From Owenia fusiformis (Eukaryota; Annelida; Polychaeta; Sabellida; Oweniidae), in NCBI GenBank assembly GCA_903813345.2, contig CAIIXF020000007.1:32229564-32293563 (forward strand): DNA of 64,000 nucleotides. The letters run 5' to 3'. The number at the start of each line of letters is the position of its first letter. Within the stretch, counting starts at the first letter, position 1. Below are positions 28,901 through 38,997 of this stretch, piece after piece. Both the position numbers and the translations under genes were made by a program. The notes under the pieces were generated by a model. That model searched no databases and was not told where the DNA came from. It saw only the letters and a program-made list of their open reading frames with translations.

Positions 28901-31900
28901 GAAATGCTATTTTTAATTCAATATTATGTTTTTGAATATTTGGAAACAAACAGAATTGAACCTATTGGAAAACATTGTAATGGTTCAACAATTAATAAAG
29001 ATAATAAAGATTAATAATAAAATCAATTTAAAGAAAGCAGTTGTGCAAATACTGTATTGAAGTTCTAATCAACCCAGCTATGTTCCACTACATATTGAAG
29101 TCACATAGCCCATTAGCATTCTCCTGGTCTGAATATGAAGTTCTACTCAACCCAGCTATGTTCCACTACATATTGAAGTCACATAGCCCATTAGCATTCT
29201 CCTGGTCTGAATATGAAGTTCTACTCAACCCAGCTATGTTCCACTACATATTGAAGTCACATAGCCCATTAGCATTCTCCTGGTCTGAATATGAAGTTCT
29301 ACTCAACCCAGCTATGTTCCACTACATATTGAAGTCACATAGCCCATTAGCATTCTCCTGGTCTGAATATGAAGTTCTACTCAACCCAGCTATGTTCCAC
29401 TACATATTGAAGTCACATAGCCCATTAGCATTCTCATAGTTTGAATGTGAAGTTCTACTCAACCCAGCTATGTTCCACTACATATTGAAGTCACATAGCC
29501 CATTAGCATTCTCATAGTTTGAATGTGAAGTTCTACTCAACCCAGCTATGTTCCACTACATATTGAAGTCACATAGCCCATTAGCATTCTCCTGGTCTGA
29601 ATATGAAGTTCTACTCAACCCAGCTATGTTCCACTACATATTGAAGTCACATAGCCCATTAGCATTCTCATAGTTTGAATGTGAAGTTCTACTCAACCCA
29701 GCTATGTCCCACTACATATTGAAGTCACATAACCCATTAGCATTCTCTTGGTCTGAATATGACCTCCTGTTTTAATCCTTGTTTTCCTTTCAGATTTATT
29801 GTACTCAATGAGTTAGAGCAGTTAAAGTTTGAATGCCAGACCAGACAAATAATACCAGATGTTGCATTTCAAAAAATAGAAGTAAGGCCATATTTCTATA
29901 TTTCACTGCATTTGTATATGATTTGATGCCAGATAAGAAATAGATTTCAAATGGCACTGATATCCAGGCCAGGGTGACACAAAAAGTCGGCCCTTGGTAT
30001 CATCAAATAACTGACAATTATTAGAGCCTCCATAAGTTCTGACAGTGAAACTCTAGGAATTGACAAATATATCGTCTGATAAGTTTGTTAATCAATGTGG
30101 TGCATTCATAAGTGGTATTTGTGTTATCTTTAGGCAAACACAGCTTTGACTTCTGCAATAGTGATCGAGTGGCCAATGTAGCGATTGTACTTCTTTCAGT
30201 CTTAGGATATTCATCATCTGGCGTGTTGAAATACAGGTGCTTTTAGCAACCCATATCAACTTATGAGATCACTTTTTCTTTTCAGGATAGAATGAAGGTG
30301 CTTATCAGGGATCTGAAGAACTTTGAGAAATCTCTACATCTTCTTTTTGCCTCAAAGTATGTCCCCAAATTGATGCAATACCCCAGTGATGCCATCTCAG
30401 ATTTTGGTGAGTAAGATTATGAGTGAAGCCAACTTAAATATCATCATCTGATATTGATTTAAGTTTTATGTCTTTCTAAGTTGGGGAATCAAAGATCGAC
30501 AATAATAGTGTAAAATGTATGAAATGATTTATTTAGATAAGGGAGTTAATGATGCTCAAAATGTCACAAATTGATCACTATATTATACAGTTACTATAAA
30601 GTCAATGGTTTTGTGCTAAGGCTATGGGACATAAAGGGACCTTATTTGTTTCCAAATACATTCTTGTAGGTGACACATCTGATAGCACAGATACTAGTTT
30701 TCTTCATGAAAAAAAATCAAAATTCTGCAAAAAATTCTGCAAGAAAAAAAGCAAATTCTGCAAGGAGAAAATCGAAATTCTGCACAAATTTTCAAAAAAA
30801 GTCAAAATTCTGCAATCTTTTAAAACAATGAAAATTGACATAGCAAGGGATTTACCTTTCTAGGTAAGAACTGCGCGTCATTAGCGAACTCGCTTTAGCG
30901 AATTTAAATGTGATAGAATGTTGAATTTCACGGTGAAATCGTACTTGTACTCAATAATGATTGATTGTTGGACATAAACAGACACTCTTCAAATACCCCG
31001 CAAAGGTAGGAGATCGTAAAATATGTAATTTCTGGAAATTCTGGTAATTCCGCGGGATTTTCATGAAAATCAGGGATTCTGCAAAAAATTGAAGTTTTGT
31101 CAAACTCTGTCCACGCCGCGGAATTACGGAATACTAGTATCTATGTGATAGGTTCCCTGAAGGCCCACCCTGTGGGGTAAAAAAGAACTACATAAAATAA
31201 CCCTCCACAGCCACGCCCGGTGATCGTGAATATGGGACGGAGGGGGGGAGCAGGCAATTTCTGCTAGGAAATTCAACAAATCTGGAAGATTTATTTTTTC
31301 AAGAAAAAGTTTACTATTGAATTGCTAAATGGATAGGCGCACGATATGGTAGAATATGTTAGGTTTTCTGGGATTTTTTCTGAAACGATACGCATCTAAG
31401 GTATGAGATCTATTAAAAAAGGCGCAGGGCCATCAACAGGCACAAATCAACGTTTTTGCTATAAATCAAGCAACAATGGTCTGGACGACCTGTAATAAAT
31501 ACTTGTAAGTGATGTTATCATAACTAAATTAATGTCATTGCTGAATTTATAAAATGAGTTTCCATATGTGAAATAAAAAATAATCGAAAATAATGAATTT
31601 GGGACGGAGGGGGGGAGGGGACGGAGGGGGGAGCAATATGTATATAAGACATGATTAGAGATGTTTCGCGACTTTAAGTCCTTTTACTCCAAATGTCCCC
31701 ATTTTTCAGTCTCCAGGGGTATATCATCCAGTTTCTTACTAAGTTAATGAGTTCATTTTTCAAATACAAGAATTCGTGTGAAGTTGTTTCACTTTATAGA
31801 ATTATTACTCCCCCCCCCCCTCCGTCCCCTCCCCCCCTCCGTCCCATTTTAATTATTTTCGATTAATTTTTATTTTACGTATGAAAACTTATTTTATAAA

Positions 31901-33395
31901 TTCAGCAATGACATTAATTTAGTTATGATAACATCACTTACAAGTATTTATTACAGGTCGTGTAGTCCATTGTTGCTTGATTTATAGCAAAAACGTTGAT
32001 TTGTGCCTGTTGATGGCCTTGCGCCTTTTTTAATAGATCTCATACCTTAGATGCGTATCGTTTCAGAAAAAATCCCAGAAAACCTAACATATTCTACCAT
32101 ACCGTGCGCCTATCCAATTAGCAATTCAATAGTAAACTTTTTCTTGAAAAAATAAATCTTCCAGATTTGTTGAATTTCCTAGCAGAAATTGCCTGCTCCC
32201 CCCCTCAGTCCCATATTCACGATCACCGGGCGTGACAGCAGAGTTAGAAAAAATATTATTTTATCAAATAAAACCCTATTGTCACACAGGTATTGATAGT
32301 AAAATTGATTTAAATGTGATGAATTAGATATTTCCTAATTATTTTATGGTACAGTACTGTTTTCAACTTCAAAAAGAAATCCTAACTTATAACATGAAGT
32401 ATTAACTCTCCATGTGTTCCATTTTAGGCAAGGTGACTCTCTCAAGACTGCAAAGTATACAGGGTTCAGAGGAACCAGTCCTGTCTGAATTGTGTGATAT
32501 TTGCCAAATGCAGATAGACTTCACTGATACAGGCACTTCAGTTTGTTCTAATGGGCATCCATTTAGTAAGTTTTGAATCAAAATATCAGATTTTCAATGA
32601 TTTCAATATAGAGATTGAATATTGTGTCAGCTAAAACAGCTTGACTTATCCCATAGTTAGGTTTTGAATACCCTGAATCCCCCAATGGCTAGCCACACAA
32701 TCCTCTTATTTTAACAAATGAGATAAAAGAATTCATACTCCTATTTCCAATCTCCTATTTTCAATCTTCTATTTCCATTCTCCTATTTCCAATCTTCTAT
32801 TTCCGATCTCCTATTTCCAATCTCCTATTTCCAATCTCCTATTTTCAATCTTCTTTTGTCATTCTCTTTTATCTCTGTGCAACTATGTACATGTTCATCA
32901 TTTTGCACAAAATGATATTAAACCTACAAATTGCCACTTATCTGCCACATTTGTTTTTATTAAACTTTTAGAACGGTGTTGTTTGACGCTGAGCTCTTGT
33001 CAGAGCATACGTTACAGATTATGTCGGACATGTGATGCTCCATCTATTAATTTAGATAAAGGTAGGTCTGTTACCTGAATAGCTTTAGTAATGTTTAGTC
33101 ATAATGCCTTGCTACACAATTCTTCACTAAACATCATGGGATGGCGATGGGGTTTGTACAACTTTTAGATTAAGATTAAAATGGAAGAGCCCCAAACCTG
33201 AATTACTTGTTTTCAAAAATGCAGATTTTTTGCCTTCAGTATATTGTTGATAACAAAAAGAGCAAAAGTGTTAGATATGCATTTTAAACATTATAAATGT
33301 GTATTATTATTATTACAGACCTTGAACAAGGGATGGAAGAACTTTTACATGAGAAATGTATTTTCTGCGATGACATCTTTGTATGGAAATGGTAA
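7960..33395 (+). CDS. GTF3C4: General transcription factor 3C polypeptide 4 (TFIIIC90), complete, 17 exons
   Basis: Exons: 7960-8073, 10441-10570, 11023-11137, 11481-11559, 11686-11803, 12805-12922, 22778-22863, 23824-24008, 27287-27497, 27751-27868, 28038-28141, 28735-28867, 29794-29881, 30286-30406, 32428-32565, 32972-33061, 33319-33395. All junctions are GT-AG and in phase; the total is 2025 nt, 674 aa. TFIIIC90 is a subunit of the RNA polymerase III assembly factor TFIIIC. Evidence: an N-terminal propeller-like region (TFIIIC_delta type) with VLDYSDENKITV, ASVTLDHHVRMYSLG, LLVIGWADGPIKLI and WGIHDVCVS, and a C-terminal zinc-binding domain with CDICQ, VCSNGHPF, RCCLTLSSCQSIRYRLC and a last CIFC pair. 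It is somewhat shorter than the human protein. Intron 6 (12923-22777) contains an entire SRCR gene on the other strand. Exons 4 and 12 are preceded by duplicated copies of their own acceptors. Confidence 0.95.
9176..10119. mobile_element. Fold-back (long terminal inverted repeat) element in GTF3C4 intron 1
   Basis: About 0.94 kb with long, imperfect inverted arms (roughly 9176-9455 and 9730-10119). Matching landmarks are TTTCTCAGATCTTAG near the left end with CTAAGATCTGAGAAA near the right end, and AGATGGTACTTTGCCTCAT with its complement internally. There is no coding sequence. The right arm has an extra segment near 9990-10060. Non-autonomous MITE or fold-back type, divergent and therefore old. 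Confidence 0.85.
11370..11560 (+). repeat. Duplicated GTF3C4 exon-4 acceptor and exon start
   Basis: A diverged copy of the exon-4 junction lies 95 bp upstream of the real one. The decoy reads TTTCAG|ATGTATGTTTGCCAG with its AG ending at 11385. The real site reads TTTTCAG|ATGTGTGTTTGCCAG with its AG ending at 11480. Similarity continues through GACCATCATGTC and GTCTTGGA. Only the downstream copy keeps the frame (CVFASVTLDHHVRMYSLG) and ends in a good donor at 11560. Confidence 0.85.
11981..12505. repeat. 17-bp minisatellite in GTF3C4 intron 5
   Basis: About 30 units of TACCCTGAATCATATGT with single-base variants and some 1-bp indels. It occupies the middle of the intron and does not resemble either splice junction of exon 5 or 6. 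Confidence 0.95.
13070..13860 (+). repeat. Dispersed repeat family with internal AAAATGGCGGCCATTTT units
   Basis: Begins with TATCCCACCGAACGAAGTTCG and a (TCCG)n-like stretch, then about four irregular units of 110-140 bp, each with a GGCGGCCATTTT box and a 'GGATTTGG..CAAATTTTATATGCTG' segment. Long open frames here (13033-13461, 13480-13725) are a consequence of the repeat. I recognise this as a common kind of non-autonomous interspersed repeat of marine invertebrate genomes (memory, not searched). Confidence 0.75.
14040..14045 (-). terminator. Poly(A) signal AATAAA overlapping the SRCR stop codon
   Basis: On the minus strand the final codons read TGC AAA TAA followed by AAT, so AATAAA overlaps the stop codon. 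If used, the 3'UTR would be only about 15-30 nt. A longer UTR using a later signal is possible. Confidence 0.4.
14041..21481 (-). CDS. Secreted scavenger receptor cysteine-rich (SRCR) repeat protein, complete, nested in GTF3C4 intron 6
   Basis: Exons on the minus strand: 21481-21412, 20308-20123, 19708-19569, 19354-19012, 18810-18151, 16384-15713, 15636-15448, 15189-15028, 14519-14041. All junctions are GT-AG and in phase; total 2901 nt, 966 aa. Exon 1 encodes a signal peptide (MDLHTVLHTVILLFSSSIHR). Eight SRCR domains follow: one over exons 2-3, one in exon 4, two in exon 5, two in exon 6 and two over exons 7-9. Typical markers are GGDENYGRVQIYYNGAWRSV, ARVVCRQL, ARVACRQMGYN, LTDMTCHGNETNLSEC, VNCTGDEMSLAHC and a final AGVVCK. 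Domains 2, 4 and 6 lack the usual VCRQLG form. No transmembrane segment or other domain was seen, so it is probably an extracellular binding or innate-immune type protein; its ligand is unknown. The minisatellite at 16598-17368 fills intron 5. Confidence 0.93.
14623..14758. repeat. Small element with 20-bp perfect terminal inverted repeats
   Basis: The 20-bp arm ATAGGGAGTTTAAGCTTGCA at 14623-14642 is exactly complementary to 14739-14758, flanking about 96 bp of AT-rich DNA. It lies in SRCR intron 8. It is compatible with a miniature inverted-repeat element. Confidence 0.8.
16598..17368. repeat. 35-bp minisatellite in SRCR intron 5
   Basis: About 21 units of a 35-bp repeat containing GGGTGACAATGGGTTAG and ATGAGCACCTCAATACT. 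Two alternating variants (AGAATGAGCACC and AGGATGAGCACT) suggest higher-order amplification. No relation to the flanking splice sites was seen. Confidence 0.96.
21128..21256. repeat. Inverted repeat, about 45-bp arms, SRCR intron 1
   Basis: Left arm 21128-21172 and right arm 21211-21256 are nearly complementary; GAGACTGAATAAATAGAG pairs with CTCTATTTATTCAGTCTC. A short direct AGGATAAATAGGATATCCTATGAT-type stretch precedes it. Probably a MITE remnant. Confidence 0.75.
21985..22668. repeat. CACCTGCCTCATT minisatellite
   Basis: About 45 short units built from CATTGCCTCACCTGC and CATTCCATCACCTGC blocks (15 bp each). Because the period is a multiple of three, all three plus-strand frames are open over 190-250 codons; these are not genes. 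Read on the minus strand, nearly every unit contains GGCAGGTGA, which resembles a 5' splice site. The array lies 0.5-1.2 kb upstream of the SRCR start codon. Confidence 0.95.
23085..23730. repeat. Degenerate repeat of about 115-120 bp with AAAATGGCNGCCATTTT boxes
   Basis: Three to four irregular units with 'ACTATAACTTGAAAAGTAGTGGAG', 'GATTTTGTTCATATTTGA' and 'ATTTTAAAAATGGC'-like segments. It resembles the family at 13070-13860; further pieces lie at about 24290-24480 and 25970-26170. Confidence 0.7.
24541..24816. repeat. Pyrimidine-rich CCCTCCCCCTTTAC repeat
   Basis: Tandem TTTACCCTCCCCC units of 12-18 bp, almost pure pyrimidine plus A on the plus strand. Such a polypurine/polypyrimidine tract can form non-B DNA. 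It lies in GTF3C4 intron 8. Confidence 0.92.
24825..25157. repeat. Direct duplication of about 120-160 bp
   Basis: Two copies (from about 24825 and about 24997) share AGTGTCAGGTCAAGAGACAA, GCCTAAGCTCTGCCCAGCC and CACTGGTGTACTGAGTTG. The second copy carries an additional internal segment near 25030-25065. No coding potential was seen. Confidence 0.85.
26436..26925. repeat. 36-bp minisatellite in GTF3C4 intron 8
   Basis: About 13-14 units of a 36-bp repeat (AAAGAAATGCAATATAGCAT then CTTTAGTTCATATCAT). The 36-bp period keeps a long frame open (26259-26957), which is a repeat artefact rather than a gene. Confidence 0.94.
28349..28734 (+). repeat. Tandem copies of the GTF3C4 exon-12 acceptor and exon start
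   Basis: Three complete decoy acceptors, each TTTCAG|GTGACTTTCAATC, have exon-side starts at 28422, 28530 and 28638; the real exon starts at 28735. Spacing is 108, 108 and 97 bp; the shorter unit lacks CACCAATGTAG. A fourth, partial unit lies at 28349-28410. Every decoy reads the exon frame as far as ATC AAC TGA, a stop, where the real exon reads ATC AAC TGT CCA. The unit contains about 26 nt of intron end and about 80 nt of exon. Confidence 0.95.
29050..29760. repeat. 78-bp minisatellite in GTF3C4 intron 12
   Basis: About nine units of 78 bp containing TTCTACTCAACCCAGCTATG and CACATAGCCCATTAGCATTC, with two variants (CTCCTGGTCTGAATATG and CTCATAGTTTGAATGTG). The array stops directly at the polypyrimidine tract of exon 13. 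The period is a multiple of three, so it creates an open frame that is not a gene. Confidence 0.95.
31212..32234. mobile_element. 1.02-kb fold-back element with about 420-bp inverted arms, GTF3C4 intron 14
   Basis: Left arm 31212 to about 31633 and right arm about 31809 to 32234 are highly similar inverted copies around a spacer of about 175 bp. The termini are CACGCCCGGTGATCGTGAAT and its complement. The bases ACAGC occur immediately outside both ends (31207-31211 and 32235-32239), consistent with a 5-bp target-site duplication. G-runs with GGGACGGAGGGGG lie near both ends of each arm. No transposase frame is present, so it is non-autonomous. In the pre-mRNA it would form a very long hairpin. 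Confidence 0.92.
32738..32866. repeat. 12-14-bp pyrimidine-rich repeat
   Basis: About nine units of TCTCCTATTTCCAA with variants, in GTF3C4 intron 15. Confidence 0.85.
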
Positions 33396-36300
33396 GTAAA
33401 ATAGCATTCCCTTTTCATTGTACTTATATCTTTATTTTTTTGATGTCAAACTTAGCTTGTATTCGAGATTTTGTTCGTGATTTCTTGAAATCTCGTGTGA
33501 CTTTTGGCTTCCCATGGAGGGTGCCGTATTGTAGAAACCAGGATGTAAATGTCACGTGACTTCAAATCTCGCACCCTGAGGTGAGGTGCAAGTTGTTGGT
33601 GACAGCATATGCGAACGGGAACCATCCTATGCGAATTGACACGTACCTTCGAAATTTACTTTGATCTGTGTGTAGTTTGTTCAGTATTCTATGCTACTTA
33701 TAACACAATTCATGTGACATTTCAACATTGCTTTGGAATTTTGCAAAGTGATTCAGATCAAGTGTAACTCTTTGTGTGACACTTGATAGAACAAGTGGGT
33801 GTGTGAATGAATATAAGTTATGTAAGAAAATTAGCTGTTAATATAACATAGATTGAAAACCCCATACGATGATGCGAGTTTCCAAATGAAGGATGCATAT
33901 TTCGAATATTTTGATTAGAGTTTCGAATCATGTAGTTCGAGTGTCGCATCAAATGGTTTGACTTTTCACATGGATCATGTATTGTCCAATTTTGATACAA
34001 AATAAATTCCATATGAATCAGTCCACATTGCACATTGAGAGTCCATGGCTAATTAAATTATATTTTACTTTCATCATTGAGTTTTAAAACAACATCAAGT
34101 ATGAACGTTTTTTTGTATCTAGAATAAAGTTATAAGATAAGACAAGACAAATATGTAATGAGATATGTTTTTAAAATTTTGGAGATTTTTATAATCACAA
34201 TGAAGATGTTTGCCTTTTGCCAAGTATTAAAGATGGCGCCTTGATATTACATTTTTAAGCAGTAATAAATCTTGAGAATAGAAGTACATGTACACAAACA
34301 TACCTTTCAACTTATATTTTTATTCAGTGAATTTTTTTGTATTATATTTACTTTATTTTTTAACCTTTATTATTCACTGGTGATATATCTTTATGAAGTA
34401 TACTATGGTAAGATAGTCTCCCATCTAGCCAAGATAGATATAAAGTTTCATTTATTAAGTTAATAATTCATAGTAAGCATAATTTTTAAACTAGATAATG
34501 AAATTTAATCTGCATCATGTGAGTAATGTTAAACATATTGTTAAACTAAGTTAAGGCAAAAAAGCATTAGAATAGGGAGCTCTCTTTAAAGTTGCTGTGG
34601 GTTTGATGTTGAACACTTTTTTCTTATATCGTTTTTAATCGAATCAAACTTCTTTGGTGGCCAAGAGCATCTTACGCACTTCATCTAAGGAAGTGTTTTT
34701 ATGAAGTCATCCTCTTGCAGTCAAATTATTCTTTAGAGTTTCAATGACAAATAAAATGCTCACATATGATCATGCAAACTAACTTTGTACCGTACGCTTT
34801 AATAACTAATTTTTAATTGAAAAATTCCAAGATTTTGAGCTTTGTTAATTTTCTGAGATTTGAAATTAGGGCCATTGCTGTAATACAGTTTTGTGCTAGT
34901 TGTAAGGTGCTGACTTATTCTATCCTATGTATAAGATAAAACAAAGACTCATCTCGCATGTATAGCACTTGAATTCACTTTACAAGTAAAGCCTTTCTTC
35001 CGGTCATAGAGATCATATTCTCTCTAACTAGATCAGTGACGAAAACTCTTACATTAATTGCTTGTACGTCAATGAAATCAAATGGTTCTTTGTTATGCTG
35101 GCACACCATTTCGGTTGAAAATTCCTGTTAAAATCAGGCATCACTGAAGAACAAAAATGAGAAAGATAGTATTTTTTATTGAAATGAATAAAGTAGTTCA
35201 AAAAGTCTGGGAAGTGAGGTTGATGATTCTGGAAGAGTATTCTTAATTCTGTAAATGGAGACGAAAGGTTCAATAGTACTCTTACTAACTAACTGTAGCT
35301 TCTATTATAGTTTCTTGTCCTTTTAATGAATATGGAAGAGTGAATTCAGAGTACCTGCTATACTTTCATAATTATCTGAAAACCTCCAGCAAATAATATT
35401 CTGTTTGGTTGTCTATACTGGCAGACCGAGTGTAACATCATAACACGGATGTCTTGAGATCAACGATTTAACATTTGATTGATTTAAATAAGATGCTTAC
35501 AGGCCAGTTACTAATCATCTTGCATCATTTAGAAAAAGAAGTCTAGAATACAGGTACACTCTACATTACAAGATATTAGACCTTCCACGAGTGCTCCCAT
35601 AGTGATGGTTTTCATTCTGTTATTTTAGTTTCATTTGAGGTATTTTCAGAAACAACTTATTCAGTGAGTCATTTGGCCTTCATGTTGTTTCCTCTCAAAC
35701 TACACTCTACTGCTCAAATAATTACACTTTCTTTGTTATCAAATTACATATGATTGATCCAGAGCTACTTGTTTCATTGGAAGAGTTATTTGGCTTTCAG
35801 GAGACAATGAAAATGTGTTCAGAATGCAATTTGTTATATTCCCTTGGCCTCCAAAAAACTGATTGAAATCAATTTTAAGCAAACCTTTGCTAGAATATGA
35901 TATAAAATATCCCACGAAGGGCAATTAATTTGATAAGAATTCAGAGTTACCCTTTGATGACATTGATCCCTCTCATGGAAATACAGTTTACATAACAAGA
36001 ATCAACTATATTTTCACAACAAATAAACAAAATTATGAACCATATCATCCATCAATCATGTCCAATTATGTTCAGTTTACTTAAAGAGTTATTTTACCAT
36101 CTTTATCATAAAACCTGCTTGCTCTTTATATAAGCAAATATAAACATGTTTGGTTTTCTGAATGAAAAATGGGGAGTATTGTAAAAAACATTTTGAAGCA
36201 AAACAGGATTAATATTCACAGAGGTATTTTTGATGAAAATGATGAGTTCTGTAATGTTAGAATTTGGCTGTAATATTTAGACTTTAATATTTGATAAAAA

Positions 36301-38717
36301 TGCATGCCTTGGTTTGATCTTTGGTGTGGTAAATTGTTTCATAATTAAATGCTTGCCTATCTGTTACAGATATTTACAGATGTTGGGCTATCCATGGTTA
36401 CTCTGTTATCAACCTGCAGCCTGGCTAACTAACTCAACACATATGTGGAGATGTAGGGAGAGAGATACTCCACACAAATTGGTGAACATATGAAGTTAGT
36501 GAAATAGCTCACATTGAACCAGGTGTATACAGTGTATTGTCCAAAGGGAAAATGTCGTACGTGGCTGTGAGGTATTCCCCCTGGGAGACAGTGAGCTATT
36601 TTCTGATGCGGCACTTTGTGACTATGTGTTGATGTGGTTGTGTCATTACTCCACAAAATTATGGAATTGCCACTTTTGAAATTGATTAAATAGCCCAGGT
36701 GCGCAGGCCCAAGAGGAGAGTAAATTACCTGACTGAGAGGCATTTCCTTCAGAGAAATGATGAGATGATGTGACTATGTATTGATGTAGCCAGCTATGTG
36801 TTGATATGACTATTTCATCAGGAGATTTTAGAGATGGGAATATCTCATTCTGGAGATAATGGGACCATTGAGTGTCAATGCCTCACTCTGGACAGTAACA
36901 ATAAGAACTGTTAAAGCACAATTCTGTATGATAGCTGAGGCACAGAAACTGTTCTCATAAAATCTCTTTATGCTTTTATGAATGGGATGAAATATGAATC
37001 CACCAGGTTTTGTTTAAAAGGCATGAAACCATGAAATTGCTTTATAAAACTACATGCATCTGTTGTGAAATTCAGCTGTATCTATGAAAAGCTTTTCTTC
37101 ATACTGGACCAGATTCATTCTCCTACAACTAAATATCAAGCAGAGCAAATACAAAACTTTTTTATAGTAATGGAAGTAAATCTTTGTTAAAATAATTTTT
37201 ATTGTTGTTTTCAAGTGTATTCTATACATGAATTCATGACATCTATGACAAGGTATGGACTCAAAAGCCTCATGTGCTTCAGCTCTGCTAAATAGCTTGG
37301 TGTGATTCTCTCTGGTAGGAACATTTAGAAAATGTGTAAAAGCCATCAAGGAATTTTCATGTTTTTGTAAAACAGACTGGTTCCTGTATTTCATGTAAAA
37401 TAGGCCTTGTTGTTTATAGCAACACAGTAAACAGAATTTCAATCCTGTGAATGTAGTTAGTAATTGAACATCCACCTTGTTCTTTACTAGTGCAGTAAAT
37501 CTTTGTGAATTCAATAAACTATTTCCAAAGAGAAAGAGACATATCTTATTGTAATTCAACCTCAACATTCATTTTTATTTCTCAATTAGCAATTTGAGCT
37601 TTGATCTATATCTGGAGATTGATGTGCCTGGATTGCATTGAATTTGATACTAGCAAATGAAATGGAATGGGATGGAATACATGAAATGGAATGGGATATA
37701 ATGGGGATGAAATAGAACATAAACATCTAAAAAGAAACTTTCAAGAAGCAGACGTGGGATTAAAAAACTATTTGTCACTTCCTGCTGTTTAAGAAATACA
37801 TACATATTTCAACTTCATTACTTCAACAACTGTTCTCAGAGTTTCTCCATGTAGCAACCTGTCAAAATCATTGTTGTAATTTGATATATGTATATATCTA
37901 TGGAGTTTCTCATCAATATAGAGCTGAGGCAGCATTTGGAAATGCATGATTTTATAAAACTGGAAAACATAAAACCCAAGAATGTTGTATGTGTAAGTCT
38001 TGCTTCAAGCCCTTGTAAATTACCACAACTGGAGATGAACTAGATAAGAGGGGGTCTATTTAAATATATTTTAGCATGATTTACAGGGTTTGCTTTTTTC
38101 CTGAGTTAGTAAATGCTGTGTAACCCACTATGTTAAACCTGGAGCCTAATTGCAATATTGGTAGATAATATAATAGTCATGTAACTTGGATAGCCTAGTA
38201 GACCACCTTATAAGTTGTTGCAAGAGAAAAGTTGTGCAAAGCATTCAAGTTTTGCAAATCATACAATTTCAACATACACGTTGTCATGAATTATGCCCAT
38301 TTGCTATGATATATTTTCCTATACATGCTGAAAAATAATCTGGCTCAACAAGATAAAAGTCCATGTCAGTTGCACCCTGTCCGGACACCCTGTCTCCAAA
38401 CACTGCAATTTAGATTTACTAGGTCATGTGATCCCAGATTAAGGTAGACTGAGTAGAATGATCAATCCAGTAGCTAACACCTTTCAATACATGTAGTTTC
38501 ATTTCGCTTCTGTAAAAGAGAACTTCATCCGTCCTCAATTCGTATGTCCCAATCAGTGCGTAGTAATACACCCCATGCTGACAGATCGCCTAAAATTACA
38601 TTCGTATGATGCGAGACTCGACATTCACCGGGAAATTAGAAATTAGAAAAATTTTGCCACCCATGAAGCAAATTAATTTTTTACTGCTTTATAAATGGTG
38701 AATGACAGTCATATTGA

Positions 38718-38997
38718 GTATAAATAGTAAGGCCTGTAGGTCCGATTCCCCCTGGTAGCATTAACATTGGTCTCGTATATGTCATGAAATTAATATTTGA
38801 AACACAACTAGTATTCGATTATGATCGGGCAAAAGTATGATGTGTACTTCAAGGTAATAAAGTAATACTAGTATCATACTAATGTCCATCATAAGTTCGA
38901 ATAATAGTTGAGTTTCAAATATTAGTTGTGTGACATGTACGAGACCAATGTTAATGCTACCAGAGGGAATTGGACCTGCAGGCCTTACTATTTATAC
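38718..38997. mobile_element. 280-bp inverted-repeat element (MITE-like)
   Basis: Arms 38718 to about 38825 and about 38893 to 38997 are inverted copies. The ends are GTATAAATAGTAAGGCCTG and its complement; internal landmarks are GGTAGCATTAACATTGGTCTC with its complement. There is no coding content. The target-site duplication is not clear. Confidence 0.85.

Noticed and set aside
29041-29439. 132-codon open frame of 26-residue repeats
   Set aside because: A product of the 78-bp minisatellite; it lies in an intron and abuts a functional polypyrimidine tract.
36429-36743. 104-codon minus-strand open frame
   Set aside because: No family resemblance and no supporting signals.
37050-37568. 172-codon minus-strand open frame
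   Set aside because: No recognisable domain, biased AT-driven composition and no splice or promoter context; likely chance.
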